This document shows, piece by piece, positions 22,926 through 34,375 of a stretch of 64,000 nucleotides of DNA. The notes under the pieces are model-generated. The model saw only the letters and a program-made list of their open reading frames with translations, was not told where the DNA came from and searched no databases. The position numbers and the translations under genes were made by a program. Numbering within the stretch: the first letter of the stretch is position 1; each line of letters opens with the position of its first letter. This DNA comes from Diadema setosum. Lineage: Eukaryota > Echinodermata > Echinoidea > Diadematoida > Diadematidae. The stretch spans positions 30,534,385 through 30,598,384 of the forward strand of contig CM067075.1 of assembly GCA_033980235.1 (NCBI GenBank). Direction: 5' to 3'.

Positions 22926-24924
22926 TATTCAATTCATATTCATTGTATTAATATAATATACTTCGACAATTTCTGTTGTTCATAATATCTGTGACATTGT
23001 CAGAGCCATGTCAATTGCAATTGGAAATATTATTTGTGTAAAATATTCTAATATTTATTTAACCACCACGATGTAAAATTATTTCAGCAACACAAAAGTG
23101 CTGTTAATCTTATGATGTTACTTATCACATCGTGTATCCTTTGAACTATCATCAGCAATTAAGATTTAAACATTTCAATTAACATATCATTCATACATCT
23201 ACACAAAAATAATATTGTGCATACAAAAATGGTAAAATAAAGTATACAGGGTAATCAGTATACAGATATACATGTTGAAATATCCTACTTATGTGGATCT
23301 TTTTATTAGTATATAATGTACAGCTACATATACATAATATATTATCTAAAATTCTAAAAGGACCTGTAACATTTCAAGATGTATGAAACGGCACATAGTG
23401 GACCATTTTTTGATGTAAGTTGACATAAAGACAACTTTTCACACACAATATCTCTCCCGGAAAAGGGAAAACTACTTCAGCTTTTAAAAAGAAATTGAAA
23501 AAAGAAAGAAAGAAAGAAAGATAACTACGTAACGCCTTCCACACTTTGGAAAAAGATTCCTCACAATAGAATAATTTCTATTCAACAAACTGACATGTGA
23601 CAGCAGAAATGAAGGAGAGTAATAGTGTTTGAGGAAGAAATTATCGTTTTGTCACGAAAGGTCGCAAGTTGCTGATTGAAATTATTCAAAAAATGATGGG
23701 AAAAGATCGTCACTATAAGCCCCCCAAAAAGAGTGATTGACAACTTCAATTTATTACGACGTGATCGGAACTCTCAAACGCATTGTCCTCTACAGGATAA
23801 TGAGGGCAAAGAGCGTAATGAAATCTTGTTTGTCGTCGTTAAGCCAATCTTATTATGATAAGCAGCAGCAACCTATAAACTCGAGCAATTCTATTTTCTG
23901 GCATATGACAGCTATAAATCGTTGATCATATTTTCCTTAAGTTTCACTACTATTAAAGCAGTCTGATATGTCGTAGGCGTCGGATCTGTAATTAAAATAT
24001 CTTTGCTTTGAAGCACTATATAGCCCACGTAATATTACTCGAGTAGTTGCTCCTGCTGTATTGGTCTTCTTGAATTTTCAAGATTTGTATTTTCGCTTTA
24101 TGGAGAACAAAATAATCTACAAGAATAACTCATATTGGCTCTGGGTTTTTTTTTTTCACACATCAGTCAGTTCAAGCCAGTTGATGAAAAATGAATATGT
24201 TGAAACCTAATATAACATGGCACTGTTAACTGCTATCGTCAAATGATGCTATTAAATTGGAATTCGACGGGGAGGTGGGGGGGGGGGGAGGGGTGGAGAC
24301 AGTTGCTATAGATGGAGCTCCTAACCTTCAAAATCCTACAACAACTCTTCATCAAGTTTCTAATAAAGTCCTAGTCCCAGATATGTAAATATTCTCATGA
24401 AGAAGTGGAAGTCTCTAAAAGCCGAAGCAGCTTTTCCTGTACCCAACCCGGTCAGGCGGCGGGACCGTACGATATTTAATCTGGAGAGAAAGGCGAGCCG
24501 GACCGTCCACTCGAACTGAATAGCGGGGACGCACAATCGACCGGGTCGTGTACAAGCACTGGTTGAATCGCGAGGGGATTGCGTTACGAAGGGTCCGCCT
24601 TCGCTTCTTCATCACAAAAGCGCTACACGCTGAAAAAATAAACGTCTGCCTTATTATGACTTCAAATCCAACAGTGCAAGTACTTTTTCCAAAGCGTTTT
24701 TTTTTTCTGGTTTTCTATGCGTTATTAAACGTCGTCACAAGATCCAGTCTGGGTTTACATCATCGCAGATGAATGTCTTCGTAAACATTTCGAGAAAGCC
24801 AGGCTCTGTTCAACAAGCAGGAACACCCGATGAAAAAAAAAAGACGAACAAACAAGAACAACATCTTGGTAATCAAGTTCGATGTTCTTTGCTTGGACAA
24901 ACATTAGGCCTATTAGCATGCTTT
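22926..24924. other. No gene seen; GC-rich patch 24420-24620
   Basis: Mostly very AT-rich. A GAAA run lies at 23500-23521 and a G run near 24275-24290. The GC-rich, CpG-containing patch at 24430-24610 stands out from its surroundings but shows no frame I recognise. TAGGCCTA occurs at 24905-24912. Confidence 0.5.
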
Positions 24925-25589
24925 ATCCCCGTCCCCTTCCCTCCCCTTCCTCTTACCTCTCTCTCCGCCTTCCAATCCCCTTCCCCTGTCCCTTCCCATC
25001 TCTCCTTCCCCACCCCTTACTTCCCCTCTGCCTTCCCCTCCCCTTCCCCTGTCCCCTCCCATATCCCCTTCCCTTCTCCTTTCCCCTGTCCCCTCCCATA
25101 TCCCCTTCCCTTCTCCTTTCCCCTCCCCTCCCATATCCCCTTCCCCTCTCCTTCCTCTGTCCCCTCCCACATCCCCTTCCCCTCTCCCTTCCCCTCCCCT
25201 TCCCTTCCCCTCCCCTTCCACCCATCTCTCCTTCCCCTCCCTCTCCCCTCCTTCTCCCCTCCCTCTCCCCTCCCTCTCCCCTTCCTTGCCTTCCCCTCTT
25301 CCTTGCCCTCCTCTCCCCCTTCCCTTCTCCTCCCCTCCCCTCCCTCCCCCTTCCTCTCCCCTCCCCCTTCCTCTCCCATTCCCCTCTCCTTCCCCTCCCC
25401 TTCCCTTCCCCCTTCCCCTCACTCCCTTCTCTCCCCTTCCTCTCTCAACCCCTCCCCTTCCCGTCCCCTCCCCTATCCCCTCTCTTCTCTTCCATACCCT
25501 TCCCCTCCTCCTTCCCCCCCCCCTCCTCCCCTCTCCCCTTGATATTACCTTCACCCCTTCTCTTTTTCTTTTCCCTCAATCCTTTCCCC
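24925..25589. repeat. Polypyrimidine (C/T) tract of about 660 bp
   Basis: The plus strand is nearly all C and T, mainly CCCCTTCC, CTCCCCTCC and CCCTCTCC words, with very few A or G. Long Pro/Ser/Leu and Gly/Arg/Glu frames on either strand are artefacts of this composition. Mirror-symmetric stretches of this kind can form triplex (H-)DNA. Confidence 0.95.
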
Positions 25590-25720
25590 TTGTCATTGCG
25601 GCGTCAATACAGATGAATACTGTATATATATATTTTTTTTTTCTCATTCACTACTGTGTTCCTCTTCATATTTTGTTTTATTCTAATGCCTATCGGGGAC
25701 CCTTATATGTCCCATCTTAA

Positions 25721-26103
25721 AGGGACTGTACCGTACTGGTTGAGGTGAGGATTTAGCTTGTAACGTTTTGTAAGATATTTAGAAACCACTCTATGAGATG
25801 TTAGAGAGCATACATTTTCTAAGGGGAATCACAAGTTTATTTGATGAAAATCGATTTTGAAATGACTGAGATATCTAAAAACAAGGTAAAACGAAGAGAT
25901 CCTAATAAAAGTCGTGGCCTGTCAATGTTATTAGGATCGCTTTTTTGGACATCTCAGCTACTTCTCCGCCAATTTTTATCAAATAAACGTTGAATCCTTC
26001 TCGAAATTACATGCTCTTTCACATTTCATAAGAGGTTTCTCATCATCTCACCAAAAATGTTATAAACTTGAATCCTCACCTCAACCAGTACTGTACAGTC
26101 CCT
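25721..26103. mobile_element. Family B fold-back MITE, copy 1
   Basis: A 383 bp element flanked by TTAA (25717-25720, 26104-26107). It is a near-complete inverted repeat: the left arm starts AGGGACTGTACCGTACTGG and the right arm complements to AGGGACTGTACAGTACTGG. Internal landmarks such as GAGGTGAGGATT, GTTTATTTGAT and GATCCTAATAA appear in both arms. There is no coding frame. Copies 2-4 lie at 47931, 54693 and 62518. TTAA duplication suggests a piggyBac- or Kolobok-type transposase; the terminal AGG is unlike the usual piggyBac CCC/CCT, which slightly favours the latter. Confidence 0.9.
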
Positions 26104-26107
26104 TTAA

Positions 26108-28354
26108 TAGTATATGGTCTTCACCTGATTCACTGCAGGCAATTGTCCTTATGTCTGAAATAGCATCGTGTATCTTCCTTTCGAAAACAAAACAAAACAA
26201 AAACTTCTTTATAATTTATATCGGAGTTAACCACCCAAGTTGTTATTTAAATTTCTAGTTGCGTTTTGTGCCCATTCTGCTCCTGGAGGGCAATCGTCAA
26301 GAAAACAAAATATCAAACTACCCATCAAAAGAAAAGAAAAGAATAAGTCAAATAAAAATGAACTCTGCTCCCCGTGTCACAGTTTTTTATATATTTTTTT
26401 ATTTGTGTGTTTGTGTGTGTGTGTGTAATTCGATTGTGACGTCATCATAAAGTAAAATAGGGGCTATCGTGACCAGACCAGAAAGAGAATCAGGGCAGCT
26501 AATGGGTTGTGTGGAAGTGCGGAGCGCCACAGTGCATACCAAGTAGATGGTAACTTGGCGTTGTCATAACCAGAACAAAACGATAAACACGCCCATTTTT
26601 TGTAGGAGTCCGGGAAATGGGGAGAAAGTAGAGGGAAAGGGGCAATATAGAAATATTGCCATCATGTGAATTACATGTACTTGAAAGGAATTTTCTGTGT
26701 GAGAACTTGATACCAGTGGGTCACTCTACCTTTGACCATCAACGAACTTAGTGGACATACAGAGGTGGTCAAAAGAACCTTAAAAGACATCTCATTTTGT
26801 TTGAATTCAGAATTGCGAGAGATGAATTATGGACGAGAGAGTACAGCTAAAGCAGTGTTTTAATATACTCTATTCACTTACCGACGGGTATGAGTTCTTG
26901 CGATGTCATGTCCCCGTGTTCATAAACCAATAAACACAGAATACATGTTAAAACGTCTTTAGAATTTTGATTACTTTGATTTCTAGTCAACCAAAGTATG
27001 AAAAGATCATGGTCAATATCTGGTCAATAAACAAGAATGGTTCCGCACATGTTTGGTATCTATTCGATACTCTGCCATCTTTATATTGTCGCACAATAAT
27101 TTTATCATACCAGCAGTCACCTTTTCTCTCTCTTGCACAACAGACGGGTCGATAATCGTGTCGAGTGAGAATTCATACTTCTTGGCACAATGTAACCATA
27201 GAAAGAAAAGTCCAACTGACTGCAGAGCAAACAGGCATCCGAGGGCAGAGGCGCCGAGGACTTTGAAGATTATCAAAGAAGCTGAGGTGATGATTGATGG
27301 AAACTTTCGACCCGCTCGCAGTAGATATCGCCTCGCTGGTTCGTTTCTAGGGGGTTCTTCAATCCACCCCCCCCCCCTCCCCTCCTCATTCCTCAATCGA
27401 CTTTCCACCCTAGCATCGCCGGTATCATTTTGCTATTTATCGTTTAGGATGTAGTTTTTCTCATCCTCATCAGCTTAATACTATCCATCTCAACTCTTGC
27501 CCTAGCAACTAATCATTTCCCGGCGAAGTTAGTACTGTCGTGCGAGGTGTACCACGGACCATCCGCCCGGCACGGCGGGTAAAAGAGCTCGAGAACACGC
27601 GCTTCGTGATTGCCGGGTGAGCGGGAGGCATGCATCTTCATGTCGCCTTGTTTGCAGAGTGCGCGATCACGTCTTCGAGTCTTACATAGGTCCGCAACGC
27701 GTGACAGAACTCCATAAAATCATCATTCACTCAATAGGAGGGGATTATGCATCATTCTAGTTCTAATCTCGAAAAGTAACACAACAGTAGCAGCAGGATG
27801 ACTTGAATCTAGGCATATTCCCCATTATGAGTCTTTGTGGATGATGCAGGGCCTAGCACACTCAAAACATAACAAAAACAGAAAACAACCGTAGCTAAGG
27901 AGTTCGATATAGCTATCTTTTCACAGAAATGCCCTACTTTCTCGTCATCGAGAGTAAATAAAATCGTAGCAAAGTGAGGAAGAAGCTCTTCATGCATTGT
28001 CATTCAAGCTACCATTGATATGCCATTATCTACAAAGCCCCGTATATAGCAGTAACGTTTTTGGAGGTACATGGTAGGCGCCAACATACTTCGTCATATA
28101 CTCCCTATCCCAACCCATTTATTGCATGTGATGAAATCTCGTATTTTTCCCTTTTTTCTTTTAAACTATACTTAGGATAACAATATTCTTCACATCTACA
28201 TTCATTTCAATAACATTGAAAAGATGTAAGCTCACCACTGATCTTTACTGGATAACTGCGCATTGTTGCGTACAGCTTTGGTTACAAAAGAGATCAATGA
28301 TCGCATGGAAGGAGAATTGATCATTATAAAAACAAAATGAGGACCATTATTATA
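26108..28354. other. No gene seen; GC-richer patch 27170-27720
   Basis: Contains a GT run at 26405-26427 and a C run at 27367-27377. The stretch 27170-27720 is richer in CpG and has overlapping frames on both strands; neither resembles a known protein, and the minus-strand frame lacks an ATG at its left limit. Confidence 0.5.
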
Positions 28355-28409
28355 TCTTACTTGACGGTCTTTTCAGTCAGATTCTGACTGAGAAGACCGT
28401 CAAGTAAGA
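28355..28409. repeat. Near-perfect 26-bp hairpin with 3-nt loop
   Basis: The left arm 28355-28380 begins TCTTACTTGACGGTC. The right arm 28384-28409 is its reverse complement with one mismatch; the loop is ATT. Too short for a usual animal microRNA precursor. It could be a very small palindromic MITE or a cruciform-forming site. Confidence 0.85.
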
Positions 28410-29833
28410 ACAAAGGAAGTGATATATACTACGCTCGCGCAAAACGGTAATTCGCCACATTCTTCATGCTCTAAGAATTGTGTTGGGGATGGGGTGATAT
28501 ATCGGAGCGGATAAAATGACTGAGCACGATTTAGATGTCGAGATATTATTTGATTAGCGGGGAGAAAAGAGGGGAAAGGATGGCATGTATTTAACAACCT
28601 GTCTCACGTTCAAAGATACCACCGGCCAAAACTACAACCCATCATGTCGTCTGCTCACGAACCGGCGTAAAATTGTACCCCCTTGTCGGTCAACAATAAA
28701 AAAAGCCCCGTGAGTCGCCATGGCGACACATCACTCGAACACGGACTTGTTGCCTGCTGTGTTTGTACTTTCCCTCCAATTATTGCATTCGACAGGCACC
28801 AACAAGCCGATAAGTTGACGCCGTGTTTTCGATACATCCTTTTTTCAGTCTTTGTTTTCAGTTTCTTCGTTTTTTTGTTTTTTTTTTTTTTTTTTTTTAA
28901 GCATCCACTGTAGGAAGTACATGCCGTTGGTCTGCAGATAGGTGCAACACTGGCAGTGAGTTATTTTACTCGTTTTGAATATCATACTTAAAGAGTTGAA
29001 ACAAAATGGCTTTACAAATGAAATAGAAGGACACGGCAGGCGTCCGTCTGCTGCCACCATCGCCATGGAGACATAAAAATGTGGATAAAAATAGATGGCA
29101 TAAAGGCGGGAACGTGAGTGTGAGTAAGTGGCCACACTGATATTCAACCGAAGACTATAAGGAAAGGACATAACTTCGCAGGAGAATTTCGTAGTTATGG
29201 ACGTAGCAACAATGTCTCTGTACAAAAGATTGCGTCCTGTTCTAACCCCATTCCTTACTCATTCCATTTGGAAGAATCAACACTGTTCATGACTGTCTGT
29301 AGGTTGCTTATATGAAGAGCAACAGATCTCATTTAATTGAAAACAAAAACAAAACAAAAGTCAATGAAACACTTCAGACAGATCCTAGAGATGATAATTG
29401 CTTTCAACAGTTTTGTCACTCATGAAACTGTATCGTATATTTTATTTCAATCGTTTTATTCATTTTATAAGCAGACATTATCCTACTTCTGTGCATCTTG
29501 AAGAGGTAATATCTCTCAGGTATCATACCCGTATAAAAGACGCGAATCCGTCCCTCCACTATACATGTATTGCATTGACGCTATCAGTAATTTTCGTCAA
29601 ACGTAGTGCATGCAGCTGTCATTGAAAGTTAATATCGAAAATGTTGTGCTCTCTTTTATTCTTGGTGTATCTTCATATACATATCATACCTCATGTCAAG
29701 ATGAATTTTGACATTATTTACAGTCTTTAGTATGGTATAGTCTCAATCTTTATGAGGGATTCTTGCTTGTCGTTGAGCTCACATGCCATAAAAAACATAA
29801 TGACAGATTTTGCTTTTTGGATATTCCACATTG
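28410..29833. other. No gene seen
   Basis: Contains a T run at 28877-28899. Short frames show no recognisable domains. Confidence 0.55.
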
Positions 29834-30278
29834 AATAAGCCAGTTCGGAGTTCCACTTTGCGCATGAGCAGAAACAAGGTCATTCGGACCAACATGCATG
29901 TTGGTTTTTAAATTCACTCGGATAAGCATCTGTGATGTAATGATTATTCATGTAATCCTTATAAATGCCGCTTGCCAGCACATCCACCTGACAGCAAAAG
30001 TGGTATTTGGCAATATCAATGAAAGAGGTTGTTAATACATTCAACGCAAAATAATGAAATGGATGCTTTCCCATGTGCTACTTGACGGATCATTCTGGTC
30101 ATCTGGTGTATACAAGTTCATTCTTTGTTTGAACAGGATCAATGAATTCCATAAATTGTTACGTAAAGCTTATGCATTATGTCGCTCTCAAAACGAATGA
30201 AGTGCCCCTAACCGACTGAGAAAAAAGAAAGGTCATTCGCACCAATGTGCCCATAAGCTAACTCCGAACTGGCTTATT
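29834..30278. mobile_element. MITE with 19-bp terminal inverted repeats
   Basis: Left end AATAAGCCAGTTCGGAGTT; right end (30260-30278) is its exact reverse complement. The element is 445 bp with no coding frame. Just inside each end the motif AAGGTCATTCG(G/C)ACCAA occurs as a direct, not inverted, repeat (29876 and 30231). No unambiguous target duplication is visible, so the superfamily is unassigned. Confidence 0.7.
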
Positions 30279-30575
30279 GTAGTTGCTATTCGGCATACAA
30301 AAACTTTATCAGATATTCTCTACAACGGTATTGATTACTGGTGCTTTGGTAGGGTAGTTGAAATTATAAAGTTTGTAACTCTGCCATTGATGGTCAATAT
30401 TTCATTTCATTTCATTTCATTTATTTTCCACATCCTGATAAAAAGCATTTACAAAAAATACACGAACGATACATACACAGTAGGACATTGGAACAATACA
30501 AGAAAAATAAGTCCAAATTACAAGAATTTTACAACAGACAAACACAACATAAAAGCAGTTATTTCAGTTAGTGGG

Positions 30576-30615
30576 GGGATCAACAGAGACCGTTGGTCTT
30601 TCTATGGCTGATCCC
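30576..30615 (-). other. Stem-loop in the LINE 3' untranslated region
   Basis: GGGATCA (30576-30582) pairs with TGATCCC (30609-30615), and AGACC (30587-30591) pairs with GGTCT (30595-30599) around a GTT loop. Such 3' structures can be bound by LINE reverse transcriptases to prime on the tail; here that role is inferred from position only. Confidence 0.5.
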
Positions 30616-30693
30616 AAATTTTACAGCAAAGAATAGTTACATTGATACAATACACACAATAAAAACTATACTACAGAAAGTGCACAATACATA

Positions 30694-31352
30694 TCAATAG
30701 GCAAGAGTATAAACTGCATAAAACTTCAAATTTATAATAATATCTTTATGAACAAGAAATGATTTGTATTTTCTTTTAAATATTGAAAGTCTATTAGACA
30801 GCTTTATCACATTTGGCAAGTCGTTCCATAGAACAGTTCCCGTATATTTGAAAGTGTATCTTGCAATGCAATATTTAAAATTTGGGATATACAATCTATT
30901 CATCTGTCTAGTATTGTGATTATTCTTATTTTGGATGAAGGAAGTATCAAGAAACCCTGGCAAAATGTTGTTTATATATGTGTACATGAAAACAGCGAGA
31001 AAAAATTGTTCATATCAAAAATCGTCAATAAGTTATGATCTTTGAATAGAGGACCTGTGTGGCTAAAAAATGGTCTATTACTAATCATACGGATTGCACG
31101 CTTTTGTAAAATAAAAATACGCTGTAAAAGATACTTCGCACAATTTCCCCATATTATGTTACAGTAAGATAATTGAGGCATAATCAAAGTGTGATATAAC
31201 TTAACAAGAATTCCAGAAGGTACGATTGCACGTATACTATCGATTGCACCTATTGCTCTAGAGACTTTACAGCATATTTCATTGACATGGTATCTCCATG
31301 TAAAGTGATCATCAATGATAACTCCAAGATATTGGTAGTTCAATATTTTCAA
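30694..31352 (-). pseudogene. Reverse transcriptase C-terminus, frameshifted
   Basis: The first piece (30972-31352) has NYQYLGVIIDD near its start, the conserved YLG block after the catalytic region of non-LTR reverse transcriptases, then LYHTLIMPQLSYCNIIWGN and LQKRAIRMIS. The second piece (30694-30987) continues in another frame with NILPGFLD, NHNTRQ and TVLWNDLPNVIKLS, the usual end of these proteins. The break is near 30985, where the first frame ends in a stop after SCTHI and the second is entered. The catalytic YxDD-containing part is missing. Non-functional remnant. Confidence 0.8.
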
Positions 31353-31376
31353 CTCTGATTTGAATCGACATTACGA

Positions 31377-32070
31377 CCAAAACCCCACCACCACAAAGGA
31401 CGGAAGCAGCGGGCTGCTCCGAAGGATGTGCTCCATTTAAACATGACATAGTTAACCAGTGTTCTGCGTCCCGGAACTATGAATAATCATGTATAATCAT
31501 GGCTGACGGTTGCCTACGTGAATTTTGACCGCCCCCACCCCCCTTCTTCGTCACTGCCTGTCAATACAATACGTCAGGTTTGTATTTACTTTTGGGCCTT
31601 TCATTGACCCCTTTTTTTCTGCGTTTTGCTGTTCTTGTCTGCTTTTACTGACCCCCCCCCCCCCGCCCCCTTCCAATTCATTTCGGATCCCCAGTGTTAC
31701 GTACGAAGTATTCTGATAGCCACCTGAGTGTACACGTGCCTACAGGGAGGGACTTGCCTCTGAGTCCGTTTCGCAGCCTGAACATCTTTAGAAATATTTC
31801 ATACCCCTAAGTTGATGCTCAGCACATATGATATCAGGCTTGGTGATCCGGGTCCTTATATGATAAATGTTGGACTGTATTTCCTTAAAACCTGAAATTA
31901 TGGAAACTCAAAATTCGAATCTCACTCTCATTTGGAATTTCATTTCATTTTTTACTTCCTCTGTATGTATCTGCTAAAATTATGTGAGCTACTACTTTAT
32001 GCAATGCGTAAGAAATCTTATGTGTCTTTGTCTTATTTCAATTGTATAAATAATCCTTTATTATTCCTCC
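31377..32070. other. No gene seen
   Basis: Holds C runs at 31530-31545 and 31652-31670. No coding signature. Confidence 0.55.
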
Positions 32071-32202
32071 TTTCTACACCTTGGTCGAGAGGGACATCGG
32101 TAAAAACATCATCGTCCTATAGGACCCAAACATTTTGCGGGATTCGAACTCGGCATCTCAGTTTGAAAGTCAAGAATCTGAACCAATATAACACAGTTTC
32201 CC
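32071..32202 (-). mobile_element. tRNA-derived SINE fragment (same family as 61291)
   Basis: On the minus strand a tRNA-like head contains a B-box-like AGTTCGAATCC (32140-32150), preceded by TTCTTGACT and followed by a body with GTCCTATAGGAC and ATGTCCCTCTCGACCAAGGT. The head and body match the plus-strand copy at 61291 in the same order. The 3' part beyond the body is missing. Confidence 0.65.
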
Positions 32203-32756
32203 TATCAAGTTATGAAACAGTTGATAATAAAATTGATTCGAATGAAAACATAAAGGGAACTGTGCATATCATGCCCTTTTCTACCGTATCAAGCAAATAT
32301 CATCAGCAATGATAATGTTTTCACATTTTGTCTACAGCTATGTCATCTACATCCAAAATGACATTTAAGTAATTATGCTGTTGTGTAATAGGCTAATAAC
32401 CTCGATGCTTCAAGACCTGATAAGACTTTTTAAAAGTCTTCATCTGGATGTGTATTTGTTTTTCCCGTCCTTATGTGATTATTCGCGAAGATTTTCATTT
32501 TCGTGTAGGCATCAAATCCATTGAGCCCGATTAATTTACGTACAAAGAGTCGTTCTCCAATGCAAAGCTCTGAGAAGAGAGGAATCTTTTCCGTTGTCCT
32601 ACCCATACATCATGGTGTCACGGTTGATTTAAGAGGCCCCATAAATTAAACGCACAAACTCGTTCCTAGCGTGTACGCGGCATCCTCCATACGTCATAAT
32701 TAATGGCAACGAGATTATTTACTGCACTTTTTTTTTAACTTATAGACAATACCTCG
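32203..32756. other. No gene seen
   Basis: AT-rich unique sequence without coding or RNA signals. Confidence 0.55.
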
Positions 32757-32760
32757 TTAA

Positions 32761-33422
32761 AGGTGTACCCCCATTTTTCCAGAAAAAACCCTCCGTTCGG
32801 ATCCTTATCAAAACGCAGTTTTTCTTTGGAGCTGTTGCGATCACGCCGTTCTGTTTTGTCTTTAAAAATCCAAATATAACTGTGGATTAAGTGAAAGCAG
32901 CTATATTAGTAGAACGCATCAGTGAGAGTTTGTGGAAAATCGGACAATCCAGTCAAAAGTTTGGAATTTTTAAAGTTTCGGCGCTGTCATTTCCAGGCAT
33001 AGGAGACTACTAGAGTTCATGACGTCGTGTATGGACAATAATACAAAGAGAATATAAGGAGAATTCCACAAAATTCATTAATTTTTTTTCATGAAAATTA
33101 CACATTCCATCAACTTATTAGTGACATATGTTGAGGGTAATCATTCCCCCTGCTCTCTGAAAGAGGTAAGTCAAGTGCTCTTTCATTATGTTAGAAAAGT
33201 GAAAGCATATTGAATTTTCTTTATATCTTCTTGATATTGTTGTCCACACATGATGCCATACGCTGAAGTATAGTCTCCTTATTCAGTCATTACAACACCA
33301 AAGATTTTAAAATTCATTACTTTCGCATCGATTGTCCGATTTTCCTAAAACTTTCACTGATGCGTTCTACTAATGTTGTTGCTTTCACTCAATCCACATT
33401 TCTCTTTGGGTTTTGGTTTCCT
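32761..33422. mobile_element. Fold-back element G, TTAA-flanked
   Basis: TTAA occurs at 32757-32760 and 33423-33426. Long inverted arms are clear inside: GGATTAAGTGAAAGCAGC on the left against the complement GGATTGAGTGAAAGCAAC, then TTAGTAGAACGCATCAGTGA and GGAAAATCGGACAATC in both, and further in GGAGACTA and TATGGACAA/TGTGGACAA. The outermost ends agree less well (left AGGTGTACCCC, right complementing to AGGAAACCAAA), and the left arm is longer by an apparent insertion. 662 bp, non-coding. Architecture matches families B and C. Confidence 0.75.
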
Positions 33423-33426
33423 TTAA

Positions 33427-34375
33427 TTCATGATTTACCTTACAAAGTATATTTTTAGAAGCTGTGACCTATTTGACACGACTGAACAATGTTTCCAGTT
33501 TGAAAGAAAACAAATCCAGCTGCACCCTTGCTTAATGGTACCAGAGTCTCTGCAATTGTGTAAATATGAAGCTACGGGAACATAGTAGGGATGAAAATAA
33601 GCCTGCTATATACACAATGCTTCAAAGCAGTAGGCCTACTATAGTCTGTGAGTGAGCAGATTGACTATAATTTGATACTTTTCATTGTGTTAGAATAAAC
33701 CAATTAGGTAATGTTTTATTTGCATGGTTTTACTTTTTTATGAAGATCTTGATAATGGCAGGATAATTCTCAAACTCTACTGGATTTGCAATGCATTTTT
33801 TACCATCATTATACAACCCTTTCTGCAAAGTTCCTTTGATCTACCACAAATTTTACAACTGTCTTTGAGAAGTGCATGCACAATGCAATCATATCATGTT
33901 TGCGCACTTATGACGTAATTTTGTTTGCGTCTGATGATTCCTAAGTATTTACATGACATTATCTTTTATTGCAAAGACCATCTGAATGGGTCCTCAAAAG
34001 AGGTGATATCTCTTTGCAGTAGGATTCAAATGGGATTATAATAACCAGTGCTCTTACATTCTTACATTCATGAAAACATGATTAAAATACACTAATTTAA
34101 CGGTAAGCTTGGTGATAAAGGTGAAAATGATATGCTCGTTAACTTGAGAAAAAAATAACAGCAGACCTGAACTTGATGATCATGATTGTGTTGTTAATGT
34201 TGACATCAGCAACCACTGTAATGGTATTATTTTATTTAAAGACCATGATAAGAATGACACCAAGAGCAATTGGAATGACAGATACCGTGATGATACAGAA
34301 ATCACAAATAACGTGGAATAGTATGTGAGATGAGATAGTATTTTTGTGGGGGGGGGGGGAGGGGGATCATCCATT
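33427..34375. other. No gene seen
   Basis: TAGGCCTA occurs at 33631-33638; a G run lies at 34347-34364. No coding signature. Confidence 0.55.

Larger units (their letters stand above)
30394..31376 (-). mobile_element. 5'-truncated non-LTR retrotransposon (LINE), 3' portion
   Basis: Read on the minus strand: the C-terminal part of a reverse transcriptase ORF in two overlapping frames, then about 290 bp of 3' untranslated sequence, ending in an (AAATG)n tail (plus-strand TTTCA units at 30401-30421). The tail, instead of poly(A), fits CR1/L2/Jockey-like clades. A stop sits in frame just upstream of the remaining coding part near 31370, so nothing 5' is preserved. The domain order and tail make the call secure; the exact clade is not. 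Confidence 0.8.

Noticed and set aside
24769..25720. Long overlapping Pro/Ser-rich and Gly/Arg/Glu-rich frames on both strands
   Set aside because: They are produced by the polypyrimidine tract, which lacks stop codons by composition.
27013..27454. Overlapping 131- and 133-codon frames on opposite strands
   Set aside because: No recognised domain, no ATG at the left limit of the minus-strand frame, and no supporting splice or promoter signals.
28355..28409. MicroRNA precursor
   Set aside because: Stem of 26 bp with a 3-nt loop is too short for a usual animal precursor, and no expression evidence is available.
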